Below are positions 24,221 through 33,053 of a stretch of 39,600 nt of DNA, piece by piece. Made by a program: the position numbers and the translations under genes. The notes under the pieces were generated by a model. That model made no database searches. It saw nothing but the letters and a program-made list of their open reading frames with translations, and was not told where the DNA came from. This stretch comes from Candidatus Gastranaerophilales bacterium (GTDB lineage: Bacteria; Cyanobacteriota; Vampirovibrionia; Gastranaerophilales; Gastranaerophilaceae). How positions within the stretch are numbered: the first letter of the stretch is position 1; every line of letters begins with the position of its first letter. Location: contig CALUVO010000030.1 in assembly GCA_944324245.1 (NCBI GenBank), forward strand, positions 1 to 39,600, in the 5' to 3' direction.

Positions 24221-26074
24221 ATGGCTACACAAAATTCTAATTTACCCAAAGAAGTTAAACAGACTCTCGCAATAATACCGGAGTTGAGCGGTTCTTATCA
24301 GTATTATGATAAAGACGGTGAAATTATCTATGTTGGAAAAGCCAAAAACCTTAAAAAACGTGTGTACAGCTATTTTAACAAACACCATGATTCACCAAAA
24401 CTACGTGTTATGGTGCCGCAAATTGCAAAAATACAATTTATTGTAACGGATAGTGAGGTTGAGGCACTTATACTCGAGTCTCATCTTATAAAAAAACATA
24501 AACCAAAATACAATGTTTTGTTAAAGGATGACAAAAAATTTCCTTACTTTGTAATTACGGAAGAAGAATATCCACGTGTAATTGTTGCCAGAAAAGCCAA
24601 CAAAAATAAAATCAAGGGCAAGTATTTCGGCCCTTATACAGATTCCAGAGCAATGTATGCCACTCTTGATTTGATAAAAAAACTGTTTCCTCTAAAACAA
24701 TGCAAAACCCCGAAGTTCAAAGACCGTCCTTGCTTGTACTATCACATAGGCAGATGTATGGCGCCGTGCCAGAGGCTTGTTAAACCTGAAGAATACAAAA
24801 AGGTGCTGAAAAATGTAGAGCTTTTTCTGACAGGTAAACAAAAAGAACTTGTTGATGCCCTCAAAAAAGAAATGGAAAAATATGCAGCTAAAGAGGATTT
24901 TGAAAAAGCCGCAAGATACCGTGACAGCTGGCTTGATGTCCAAAAAACAATGGAACATCAGAAGGTTGTTTTTGAAAATACAAATATAAATCAGGATATT
25001 GTCGGAATATACAATGAAGGAAACCTTTTTGTTGTATCACTTCTTCAAATCAGGCAGGGAAGACTTACGGACAAAAAAGATTTTCAATTTTCAAACCTCA
25101 ATCTGTCAGGCGATTACGAGGTATTGACTACATTTTTAAAAGAATATTATACAATGGCATCAGAATCCGAAATCCCATCTACTATTGTGCTTCCCGAGCT
25201 GCTTGACAAAGAAGACAAAGAGCTGTATACACAGTGGCTTGCTTCGCAGGCACAAAAGAAAGTAAAAATTACTGATTCTCCGACAAAACGCAATATTGAG
25301 CTTTTAAATCTTGCACAGAAAAATGCAAAATTCTATTTTGAGAAAGTTAAACTGGAAAAACTCACGGAAATCCAAAGAGACTACAATGAAGTAGGCTCAT
25401 ATATTCAGGAAAAATTAAAATTGAGCAAATTTCCTTATATTGTGGAGTGTTTTGATATCTCACATATTCAGGGGACAAATACGGTTGCTTCTATGGTTAC
25501 TTTTGAAAACGGGATGCCCAAAAAATCCCGTTACAGAAAGTTTAAAGTCCGCTCTACAGAGTCAAAGCCTGATGACTTTAAATCCTTGCAGGAGGTAGTG
25601 GAAAGAAGATATTTCGGAAAATTGTCAGAATCATTGCCCGAGCCTGATTTGATAATCATTGACGGAGGTAAAGGTCAACTGTCATCAGTTCTGGAAATTT
25701 TTGACACGCACAATTTTAAGCCTGATGTTGTTTCTCTAGCCAAAAAACTTGAGGAAGTTTTTAAGCCCCATGAATCAAAGCCTGTAGTGTTTCCTATAAA
25801 TTCTCCGGCGTTATACTTTTTCCAGAGAATAAGAGATGAGGCACACAGATTTGCCATAACTTATCACAGAAAACTAAGAGGCAAAAAAGCAACAGAATCA
25901 ATACTGGATGAAATCACAGGTCTGTCTAGGACAAACAAAGAAATACTGATAAAAGAGTTTAAAGATATCAAAAAAATTTCACAGGCGGATTTCGAAACAT
26001 TATGCGAAAAAATCCCTAAACGTGCGGCAAAAGCCGTGTATAACTTTTTTAACCCAAATGTGCAGATTGTTTAA
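24221..26074 (+). CDS. uvrC: UvrABC excinuclease subunit C
   Basis: A 617-aa nucleotide-excision repair nuclease that makes both incisions around UvrB-bound lesions. The N-terminal GIY-YIG domain shows GSYQYYD (24-30) and IYVGKAKNLKKRVYSYF (36-52). Then come the Cys-containing PCLYYHIGRCMAPC, a UVR motif (EKAARYRD), the RNase H-like domain (CFDISHIQGTNTVASMV, IIDGGKGQL) and a C-terminal helix-hairpin-helix. The ATG at 24221 is chosen because the protein aligns from there; an in-frame ATG at 24116 lies inside repeat D. No SD precedes it, but an extended -10 does. Confidence 0.96.
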   Translation: MATQNSNLPKEVKQTLAIIPELSGSYQYYDKDGEIIYVGKAKNLKKRVYSYFNKHHDSPKLRVMVPQIAKIQFIVTDSEVEALILESHLIKKHKPKYNVLLKDDKKFPYFVITEEEYPRVIVARKANKNKIKGKYFGPYTDSRAMYATLDLIKKLFPLKQCKTPKFKDRPCLYYHIGRCMAPCQRLVKPEEYKKVLKNVELFLTGKQKELVDALKKEMEKYAAKEDFEKAARYRDSWLDVQKTMEHQKVVFENTNINQDIVGIYNEGNLFVVSLLQIRQGRLTDKKDFQFSNLNLSGDYEVLTTFLKEYYTMASESEIPSTIVLPELLDKEDKELYTQWLASQAQKKVKITDSPTKRNIELLNLAQKNAKFYFEKVKLEKLTEIQRDYNEVGSYIQEKLKLSKFPYIVECFDISHIQGTNTVASMVTFENGMPKKSRYRKFKVRSTESKPDDFKSLQEVVERRYFGKLSESLPEPDLIIIDGGKGQLSSVLEIFDTHNFKPDVVSLAKKLEEVFKPHESKPVVFPINSPALYFFQRIRDEAHRFAITYHRKLRGKKATESILDEITGLSRTNKEILIKEFKDIKKISQADFETLCEKIPKRAAKAVYNFFNPNVQIV

Positions 26075-26167
26075 CTTGTATTTTTGTTTTTAGTTTTTAC
26101 AGGACTTGTTCCAAAAATATACGTAGAATTTTGAGACATAAGGTTTTGCTAAACTTTAATCCACCAT

Positions 26168-26214
26168 CAATCTAAACACCCTCCTTATATAGACAGCAAA
26201 GAGTGTTTAGATTG
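26168..26214. terminator. Inverted repeat between uvrC and flhB
   Basis: CAATCTAAACAC (26168-26179) and GTGTTTAGATTG (26203-26214) form a 12-bp perfect stem with a 23-nt loop between convergent genes. There is no strong T-tract, so the terminator role is only likely. The rest of the 203-bp gap shows nothing else. Confidence 0.5.
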
Positions 26215-26277
26215 TTATATGGCCCTTAGTGCAGAGAGTTCTTTTCTTTTTATTATATTAATATTTTTATAAAATAT

Positions 26278-27399
26278 TTAACGCCTTATATTGGAATTGG
26301 GATTTAAATTCGGGTTATTTATTCTCATCTTAGGCGGACCGTTTTTGCCGTAAACAAAAGCCAGTATCTCCGCTACTGCCACATACAGTTCTGCCGGTAT
26401 AACCTGATCAACTTTTACGAGTTTGTATAAAGAGCGTGCAAGAGGTTTGTTTTCCACAATAGGAACCCCGTTTGCTTTTGCTATTTCGCGTATTTTAAAC
26501 GCCATGTAATCAACACCTTTTGCCACAACAACAGGTGCCGGAGCAATGTCTTTGTCATATTTCAGCGCAACGGAAAAATGTGTTGGGTTTGCAACTACCA
26601 CATCCGCGGTTGGTACTGCATTCATCATTTTTTGTCTCATAAACTGCATTTGCGCGGACTTAATTTTTGACTTGATAACAGGATCCCCTTCCATGTTTTT
26701 CCACTCGTCTTTGATTTCCTGTTTTGTCATCTTAATTGACTTATTATACTCATATTCCTGATATTTTCTGTCAATAAATCCAATAATAAGCATCGCGACT
26801 ATAATATTTATTATCATCTGGGTCAAGATACTTGCCAGTACGGCAAATGCAGTCGGTATATCCACCCCGAGAAGCCCGAGAATTTCGTCTTTTCTTCCCA
26901 TTACGGTAGAAAAGCCGACATATCCTACTATCCCCACTTTCAGAAAGGATTTTGTCATTTCTATAAGATTGCGGGGCTCAAATGGATTAAACATTTTTTT
27001 TAATCCCTGCATAATACTACTCGGGGTAAGCTTATCTATTTTGGGTTTTATTTTTTCAGTCGAAAACAATGCTCCTACCTGCAGCCTGACAAGAAGAGCC
27101 GTAGCTGCCGCAAGCCCGAGTAAAAACGGAAGCATTAATTCACCTGTTACTTTTGCGTAAGGAGCAAAAAGTGTTATTATATCATTTGTCTCTATTTCTT
27201 CCGGACGTAAATGTGTAAGGGTGTAGTACAAAAGGTTTTTGAGCTTTTCAAGAATATGCGGTGACATCACAAAAAGTAAGCCTATACCGGCTGTTATTGT
27301 CAATGCGGAAGTCATGTCCTGACTCCTTGGAATATTACCTTTTTTTCTCTCGTCCTCCCGCCGCTTGGGGGTCGCCTCTTCCGTTTTTTCGTCTGCCAT
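26278..27399 (-). CDS. flhB: Flagellar type III export protein FlhB
   Basis: A 373-aa export-gate switch protein. The N-terminus EKTEEATPKRREDERKKG is typical. Four hydrophobic segments lead to a cytoplasmic domain with the self-cleavage motif N271-P-T-H (VVVANPTHFSVALKYD), which switches substrate specificity from rod/hook to filament. EVEAxP-type flagellar C-terminal features (PVVENKPLARSLYKLVKVDQVIP) support FlhB over a virulence homologue. It is the last gene of the fliPQR-flhB run; flhA does not follow. Confidence 0.93.
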   Translation of the reverse strand: MADEKTEEATPKRREDERKKGNIPRSQDMTSALTITAGIGLLFVMSPHILEKLKNLLYYTLTHLRPEEIETNDIITLFAPYAKVTGELMLPFLLGLAAATALLVRLQVGALFSTEKIKPKIDKLTPSSIMQGLKKMFNPFEPRNLIEMTKSFLKVGIVGYVGFSTVMGRKDEILGLLGVDIPTAFAVLASILTQMIINIIVAMLIIGFIDRKYQEYEYNKSIKMTKQEIKDEWKNMEGDPVIKSKIKSAQMQFMRQKMMNAVPTADVVVANPTHFSVALKYDKDIAPAPVVVAKGVDYMAFKIREIAKANGVPIVENKPLARSLYKLVKVDQVIPAELYVAVAEILAFVYGKNGPPKMRINNPNLNPNSNIRR

Positions 27400-27414
27400 A
27401 TTTCTCTTTTTACC

Positions 27415-28200
27415 TTACATAAAGATATTCAATATGCCTTTCAGATAATTCTGTGTAACTGCCGCAAGATATGTAACTGTCGGTGACAGAAACATTAGTA
27501 TCAAAACTATACCAACATATATTTTTAAAGGTATTGCAACCATAAATATATTCATCTGCGGCATCATTTTGGACATAAATCCCATCAACACCTCTGATAT
27601 AAACATAACACAGAAAATAGGCAAAATCATACTTATTCCAATAGAAAAAATCGAAGAAGACATATGTAAAACCTGTGAAATAACACTGCCTGTAAACATG
27701 TATTCAGGACTCAGAGGGAATGACTGAAAGCTCTTATAAATTGCTGCAAAAAGCCATTGATGGGCATTCAGCCCGATAAATACCATTGTTGCGATATAAG
27801 AATAAAGCTGGGACAAAACCTGTGTACTGGAACCCGTTGCAGGGTCAAGCACCTGGCTCATCGAAACCCCGATTTGTATACTTACAAATTCACCGCCTAT
27901 TTGTACGGCAGTAAATAAAAAGTTTGCACAAAAACCTATTATATAACCTATAGAAAACTCCCTTAGCATATACAAGAGCAGTTCGGGCATGCTTTGCGGT
28001 ATAGTGAGCCCCGATGATGCAGCAACCATAGGAAAAAGTATAAAGGCAACGGCTGCTGTAAGCCAGATTTTTATCTGGTTAGGTATCGGATATGTAGAAA
28101 TAAGAGGCATAGAGAATATCATGCCGCTTATTCTTGTAAATACAAGCACAAAAATTATGATATTAGCAGGTGAAAATAATGTCATTAAATTTGGCTGCAT
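27415..28200 (-). CDS. fliR: Flagellar export protein FliR
   Basis: A 261-aa inner-membrane protein with six or so hydrophobic segments and the family hallmarks FTRISGMIFSMPL near the N-terminus and GGEFVSIQIGVSMSQVLDP in the centre. With FliP and FliQ it forms the helical core of the export gate. GGGAGATAA before the ATG is a strong SD. It lies 14 bp after fliQ and 15 bp before flhB. Confidence 0.93.
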   Translation of the reverse strand: MQPNLMTLFSPANIIIFVLVFTRISGMIFSMPLISTYPIPNQIKIWLTAAVAFILFPMVAASSGLTIPQSMPELLLYMLREFSIGYIIGFCANFLFTAVQIGGEFVSIQIGVSMSQVLDPATGSSTQVLSQLYSYIATMVFIGLNAHQWLFAAIYKSFQSFPLSPEYMFTGSVISQVLHMSSSIFSIGISMILPIFCVMFISEVLMGFMSKMMPQMNIFMVAIPLKIYVGIVLILMFLSPTVTYLAAVTQNYLKGILNIFM

Positions 28201-28214
28201 TACTTATCTCCCGC

Positions 28215-28484
28215 CTAATGCACAAGCTGTGAAATGTATTCAAACATTTCATTTGTTCTTGCTACAAAGATATTGAGCATCCACGGTAAAAGAATAATCA
28301 TTGTAAGTATACCGGCAATAATTTTGGGTACAAAGGTCAGTGTTGACTCTTGAATTTGTGTTACTGCCTGAAAAATACTTATTAAAAGTCCAACAACCAT
28401 ACTCACCACAAGTATCGGTGTAGATAAAATCAATATTAATATTAAAACATTCTGGGTAAGTGTCAAAAAGACTGAATCTTCCAT
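28215..28484 (-). CDS. fliQ: Flagellar export protein FliQ
   Basis: An 89-aa protein with two transmembrane hairpin helices and the family signature VGLLISIFQAVTQIQESTLTFVPKI shown here in part (GLLISIFQAVTQIQE). Length and position between fliP and fliR are standard. Confidence 0.94.
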   Translation of the reverse strand: MEDSVFLTLTQNVLILILILSTPILVVSMVVGLLISIFQAVTQIQESTLTFVPKIIAGILTMIILLPWMLNIFVARTNEMFEYISQLVH

Positions 28485-28505
28485 TTATTCTTCCTTAATA
28501 ATTGT

Positions 28506-29267
28506 CTACGTAATAAATCCTTCAAGAAGGGTTTTTGTAATCAGATACCACCCGTCTATCATAACGAACAAAATAAGCTTAAACGGCATTGCAACGGTAG
28601 TAGGCGGCAGGAATAACATACCCATTGAAACCAGTATACTTGCTACTACAATATCGATTACAAGAAACGGCAAAAATATTACAAAACCTATTTCAAAGGA
28701 TGTCTTTAACTCACTCAAAACATAAGCGGGTAAAAGAGTATATGTAGGTACATCCTGCCAGTTTTGCGGTTTTTCTATCTTACCCATACTCAAGAACAGT
28801 CCGAGTTCTTTTTCGTCCGTGTGTTTAATCATAAATTCTCTCAACGGCAGTATTGCTTTATCCAGCGCAACCTGCTGGGTAATTTGATTTTTCATATAAG
28901 GCTGCAGTGCTGTTTCGTTTATTTTGTTAAATGTAGGCGCCATAACAAAAAACGTCAGCAGAAGAGCCAGCCCTGCAAGCACCTGATTGGGCGGCAATGT
29001 TGTCGTACCTATTGCCTGACGGGTAAGCGCCAGTACAATTATTATTCTTATAAAAGCCGTACACATTATGAAAATACTCGGTGCAAGCGTCAGTATAGTT
29101 AATAAAATAAGAATTTGTACACCCTGTGTAAATTCCTGAGGTGTATTAGCCTGATTCATTCCAACCGTAATAGTAGGAAACGCAACAGCCGCATGAGCAA
29201 CTGTGTTTGAACAAAATGCAATTAACATTGCGCTCAAGATTTTTATAATGTTTCTAAAATTCCTCAT
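28506..29267 (-). CDS. fliP: Flagellar export protein FliP
   Basis: A 253-aa export-gate subunit made with a cleavable signal peptide (MRNFRNIIKILSAMLIAF...VAHA), a feature of flagellar FliP. Diagnostic stretches are FIRIIIVLALTRQAIGTTTLPPNQVL and LPFLVIDIVVASILVSMGM (parts). The ATG at 29267 has GGGG 4 nt upstream and is preferred over an in-frame ATG nine codons earlier. The fliO gene that often precedes it is missing; upstream is a 257-bp divergent gap. Confidence 0.93.
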   Translation of the reverse strand: MRNFRNIIKILSAMLIAFCSNTVAHAAVAFPTITVGMNQANTPQEFTQGVQILILLTILTLAPSIFIMCTAFIRIIIVLALTRQAIGTTTLPPNQVLAGLALLLTFFVMAPTFNKINETALQPYMKNQITQQVALDKAILPLREFMIKHTDEKELGLFLSMGKIEKPQNWQDVPTYTLLPAYVLSELKTSFEIGFVIFLPFLVIDIVVASILVSMGMLFLPPTTVAMPFKLILFVMIDGWYLITKTLLEGFIT

Positions 29268-29416
29268 AATTCCCCAATATTGCATACTCAACATAAAAAT
29301 ATTTTAACCCTGATTATTTTTTAATACTAATTCTTAACTTAACTTAAACTCAAGTTCTGGTACTTATATTAAATTCCTGAAAAAATACACCTCAAAGATT
29401 TAATAAAAACAGCTGA

Positions 29417-29445
29417 TTTACAAAAAACTCCAAAAATTTTATCAT
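29417..29445 (+). promoter_or_regulatory. Sigma-70-like promoter for the M20 peptidase
   Basis: TTTACA (29417-29422), 17-nt spacer, TATCAT (29440-29445) in the 257-bp gap between fliP and the M20 gene; the leader would be about 75 nt. I see nothing else certain in this gap. Confidence 0.4.
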
Positions 29446-29524
29446 AATTGTGAAAAAACAGAAGAAAGATGACGATTGATTATCAGCTGCTATTTTTCTT
29501 TACAAATACACAAGGAGTTTAATT

Positions 29525-30775
29525 ATGACCAATAATATTGAAGAATTGAGACAGCAGAATAAACTTATAGACCTGTTTTGTACACTCGCTCAGATTCCGT
29601 CTCCGTCCGGAGAAGAAGATAAAGTTTCCGCAAAAATTTTAGAAATTTTAACATCCGCAGGAATTGAAGCAAAGCATGATGATTTTGGCAATGTAGTTGC
29701 AAAACTTCCCGCAACGGATTCTGCTAAAAAGCCCTTGCTTTTATCTTCTCACATGGATGTTGTCGGAGATGCATCGCCCGTGAATATAAGAATTTCAGAT
29801 GATGGAAAATTTATTGAAACCGACAAAAAAAGAACACTGGGTTCTGATGACAAAGTCGGCGATGCTTCTGCTATTTATCTTGCGCTTTACCTGAAAGAAC
29901 ATCCGGAAATCAAGCACGGCGGGCTGGAGCTTGTGTTTACAAAAGACGAAGAACAGAACATGTCAGGTATACACAATGTAAAATTTAACGAAATAGACTC
30001 AGAATATGTAATGGTGTTGGATGCCGATAAACTCGGGCAAATTCAGATAGCAGGAGCAAGCTATACAAACGGCACATTGATAGTAAATGCCTTTAAAGGC
30101 GGTCATTCCGGTATTGATATAGGAGACATAACAAGAGTTAATGCGGTAAAACTTATAGGTGAACTTATAGCACAGATTCCTCAGGGGGAATACAAACGTG
30201 ATGAATACGGTACGGTTACATCAATCAATATAGGCGCTGTCATAGGAGGCGGCGTGGAACCGGCAATACAAAAAATTGCACAAAAAGGTATTGAAGCAGA
30301 CAGCTATATTGAATATGTGGCAAACAACAGCCTTACAAATATTATTAATACTAAAGCAATGGCAAAATACTCAATAAGAAGCTCTGAAGAAGCTGATGAA
30401 AATAAGCTTATTCAGGAAATAAAAGATATTGTGGAAAAATTTAACAAAAAATACGAAGGTCTTGCTATGGCAGAGTTTATTGCACAGACAAAAATGAAAG
30501 CCTTTGAAAAATCAGACGATGATACAATCCCGAAGGTTTGTGTCAAAGCATGTGAAAAAATCGGAATAAAAGGCGAGGTTTCTTCTTTCCATGCCGGAGC
30601 GGAAACTCATATCTATGCACACGAAAAGAATAAACACGGACAAATATTTAAACCGTGTCTTTTGGGACTTGCTGATATTTACAACATGCACTCAAGTGAC
30701 GAAATGGTAAATATAGAATCTTTCTTAAAAGGTTATGAATTTTTGAAAGAATCTTTTCTTGCTTTTAACGAATAG
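29525..30775 (+). CDS. M20 family metallopeptidase (PepT-like)
   Basis: A 416-aa di-zinc exopeptidase related to tripeptidase T and its PepT-like relatives. SSHMDVV (about 76-82) gives the first metal His and Asp. TLGSDDKVGDASAIY matches the TLGADNKAG bridging-Asp region. KDEEQNMSG supplies the catalytic and metal Glu residues. AGAETHIYAHE is near the C-terminal metal His. It should act on small peptides in the cytosol. AAGGAG lies 8 nt before the ATG, and a very strong terminator follows 10 bp after the stop. Confidence 0.88.
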   Translation: MTNNIEELRQQNKLIDLFCTLAQIPSPSGEEDKVSAKILEILTSAGIEAKHDDFGNVVAKLPATDSAKKPLLLSSHMDVVGDASPVNIRISDDGKFIETDKKRTLGSDDKVGDASAIYLALYLKEHPEIKHGGLELVFTKDEEQNMSGIHNVKFNEIDSEYVMVLDADKLGQIQIAGASYTNGTLIVNAFKGGHSGIDIGDITRVNAVKLIGELIAQIPQGEYKRDEYGTVTSINIGAVIGGGVEPAIQKIAQKGIEADSYIEYVANNSLTNIINTKAMAKYSIRSSEEADENKLIQEIKDIVEKFNKKYEGLAMAEFIAQTKMKAFEKSDDDTIPKVCVKACEKIGIKGEVSSFHAGAETHIYAHEKNKHGQIFKPCLLGLADIYNMHSSDEMVNIESFLKGYEFLKESFLAFNE

Positions 30776-30784
30776 ACTTTCAAG

Positions 30785-30828
30785 ATAATAATAAGCGGTA
30801 TGGAAAAATCCATACCGCTTATTATTAT
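30785..30828. terminator. Strong bidirectional terminator
   Basis: A 20-bp perfect stem (30785-30804 and 30809-30828, core AAGCGGTATGGA/TCCATACCGCTT) with an AAAA loop. It ends both the M20 gene and the convergent comF-like gene, whose stop codon lies inside the right arm. Confidence 0.9.
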
Positions 30829-31490
30829 ACAGCATGCTCGCTGCAGCTTGTTGTAAAACAGCAAAGATTCTCAAACCCGTGGTTTTTAAACGTTTTTATC
30901 ATTTCTTTCAATGTTACGCCTGTTGTAAAAATATCATCAAGAATAAGAATGTTTTTATCTTTAAAAATTTCATAACCTTCAATAAGTTCAAAAGCGTCTT
31001 TTAAGTTTTCTTCACGATCTTTTCTTGAGAGTTTATATTGGGGTTTTGTATTTTTTATGCGCTTTATAAGCTGTTCTGCTGTGGTGCATCTGCCCTGTGA
31101 AAGTTTTTCAAACTCTTTTGCAACAAGCAGCATGTGATTGTATTTTCTGTGCTTTTCTCTGTCAGGAAACAAAGGTACCGGAACAAGCAAAAACTCATTT
31201 TCTGAGATCCTTAGATTTTCCCAGTAATCATACATTATTTTTGCCTGAAAATATGCCAGTTCCCGCTGATTGTGATATTTGAGACCTCTTATCAGTTTTT
31301 TTATGTTGTTTATATAAACGGCTGCGCAGTAAATATCAACACTGTCGAGTGTTTTAAATTTTTTGTACGGCAAAAACTCTGTTTTTCCAAAACAGCTATT
31401 GCACATTATGCTGTCATCCTCTGATTTTCCGCAAAAATAGCAGCGCTTTTTGTATAAAAGATTTATTATTTTTGATAAAAATTTAATCAT
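30825..31490 (-). CDS. comF: ComF family phosphoribosyltransferase-like protein
   Basis: A 221-aa protein with an N-terminal four-Cys zinc knuckle (C17, C20, C30, C33 in CYFC...CNSC) and a C-terminal type I phosphoribosyltransferase domain. The PRPP loop is ILILDDIFTTGVTLKEM. VPVPLFPDREKHRKYNHMLLVAKE is the other standard block. ComF/GntX proteins are linked to DNA uptake and competence in some bacteria, but their reaction is undefined. It is divergent from the M50 protease gene. Confidence 0.88.
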   Translation of the reverse strand: MIKFLSKIINLLYKKRCYFCGKSEDDSIMCNSCFGKTEFLPYKKFKTLDSVDIYCAAVYINNIKKLIRGLKYHNQRELAYFQAKIMYDYWENLRISENEFLLVPVPLFPDREKHRKYNHMLLVAKEFEKLSQGRCTTAEQLIKRIKNTKPQYKLSRKDREENLKDAFELIEGYEIFKDKNILILDDIFTTGVTLKEMIKTFKNHGFENLCCFTTSCSEHAV

Positions 31491-31573
31491 TTAATTAGAC
31501 TGTATAATACTTTTCTAAATAATTGTATATGATAGAATAGATACGAAGTAACAGTCAATGAAAGATTGAATTT

Positions 31574-32956
31574 ATGAATATAATTATAATGATTTTGCTG
31601 ATAAGCTTTTTGATACTTGTTCATGAACTCGGACACCTGCTCACAGCAAAGATGCTCGGGTTTAAAGTCACAAGATTCGGCTTTGGTCTGCCGGTCGGCC
31701 CGACACTTTTTAAAGGCAAAATCGGTGATATAGAGATTCTTGTACATGCATTTCTTTTAGGCGGTTATGTTTCATTTCCTGATGATGACGAAAACCCTGA
31801 CCTGCCTAAAGATTCTCCGGATTTTTTCCATAATCAGGCAATATGGAAAAGAGCAATAGTGCTGTGTGCAGGGGTTGTGGCAAACATGCTGTGTGCAATT
31901 GCTCTTGTAATGTTTACTGCAGCTATTACCCATAAACTTCCTACTGACAGAGCCATTGTTTATATAAAAGCGATTAAAGAAGAAAAGGGCGCTTCCGTTG
32001 CAAATTCAGGGCTGCAAAAAGGAGATATAATACTTAAAATAAACGGCTCTGAGATTATTCAGCCTTTCCAGACTAATATTTATGCAAAAGCAAGCAAAAA
32101 ATTTGACGGATATGTTTCAAATGAAGCGTACAACAAAGTCTTAAAAGATTTACAGGCAAAAAATCCCGATATAAAAAATGCTTATGAACCGCTTTCAAAA
32201 AATACAAAAATACTACTTGTAAAACCTGCTGATGAAGCACCGATTAAGCTTTCAGCAGCAGCACTTATGGGTATTGAAAAAATTAAGAATGATTCCATAA
32301 AACTTGATTCAAAACTTATAAAAATGCGTGATGCACTTCAGGGCAAAAAAGAGATTGCTTCTGACGGCACAACAAAACTCTGCGATGTTGCAAAGGCATT
32401 GTCTGATACAAGAAAGCCCATGATTTTTACCGTAAAAAGAAAAGTTAACGGTGAAGACAAAGTTATAGAACTAAAACCAATCTATTCTAACGAAGAAGGC
32501 GTTATAGGTATAGAACGTGACGGAGAACGTGTTTTGATAAAAACAACCTCTCCTTTGACAATTTTAACAGGCTCTTTGCAGTATACCTGGATAAATACAA
32601 AATACACCCTGCTCGGTTTAGAAAAACTTATAACGGGACAGATACCCGTAAAAGAACTCAGGGGTATAGTGGCTGCAACAAAAATGGGCGGTGATATGAT
32701 AGAACATTCCGGAATTTTGAATGGTATACTTCTTACTGCTATAATAAGTATTAACCTTGCCGTTATGAACCTTCTTCCTATTCCTGCGCTGGATGGCGGA
32801 CATTTGATGTTTCTCATTATAGAATCTATTAAAGGCAAACCCGTAGATGAAAAAGTTATGGCAAAAGTCAGCAACTTCTTCTTCCTGCTTTTGATTATCT
32901 TGATGATGGTGTTGATATTTAATGATATTCTTGCCATAGTGACAAAACAAATTTAG
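31574..32956 (+). CDS. rseP: M50 site-2 protease (RseP-like)
   Basis: A 460-aa intramembrane zinc protease. The active-site helix near the N-terminus contains H17-E18-L-G-H21, and the third ligand region is NLLPIPALDGGHLM near the C-terminus. Between them is an enlarged region with a PDZ-like segment (GLQKGDIILKINGSEI) and an insertion rich in Lys and Ala that is not typical of short RseP proteins. Its usual role is regulated cleavage of membrane-anchored anti-sigma factors or signal-peptide remnants. The end is just 7 bp before the extended -10 at 32964. Confidence 0.92.
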   Translation: MNIIIMILLISFLILVHELGHLLTAKMLGFKVTRFGFGLPVGPTLFKGKIGDIEILVHAFLLGGYVSFPDDDENPDLPKDSPDFFHNQAIWKRAIVLCAGVVANMLCAIALVMFTAAITHKLPTDRAIVYIKAIKEEKGASVANSGLQKGDIILKINGSEIIQPFQTNIYAKASKKFDGYVSNEAYNKVLKDLQAKNPDIKNAYEPLSKNTKILLVKPADEAPIKLSAAALMGIEKIKNDSIKLDSKLIKMRDALQGKKEIASDGTTKLCDVAKALSDTRKPMIFTVKRKVNGEDKVIELKPIYSNEEGVIGIERDGERVLIKTTSPLTILTGSLQYTWINTKYTLLGLEKLITGQIPVKELRGIVAATKMGGDMIEHSGILNGILLTAIISINLAVMNLLPIPALDGGHLMFLIIESIKGKPVDEKVMAKVSNFFFLLLIILMMVLIFNDILAIVTKQI

Positions 32957-32963
32957 AAAAATC

Positions 32964-32972
32964 TGCTATACT
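32964..32972 (+). promoter_or_regulatory. Extended -10 element with leaderless-type spacing
   Basis: TGCTATACT again, ending 6 nt before an ATG (32979) that opens a 24-codon frame overlapping the matrixin gene start. Confidence 0.45.
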
Positions 32973-32978
32973 GGTAAT

Positions 32979-33053
32979 ATGGCAGCAGAGGATGAAATGT
33001 CATCAACTGTGTTAATCAGTATTTGTGCGTACAGGGAACTATGCAGCTTTTAA
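32979..33053 (+). CDS. Possible 24-aa leader peptide of the matrixin gene
   Basis: The frame starts MAAEDEMSSTVLISICAYRE and ends with a TAA (33051-33053) 13 nt inside the matrixin gene. A leaderless mRNA from the extended -10 would begin at this ATG, and ribosomes finishing it would be placed near the downstream start. It could equally be a chance ORF in the 5' leader. Confidence 0.35.
   Translation: MAAEDEMSSTVLISICAYRELCSF

Noticed and set aside
26278-29267. Virulence-type III secretion rather than flagellum
   Set aside because: FliP has a cleavable signal peptide and the FlhB and FliR motifs are of the flagellar type; no injectisome gene is near.
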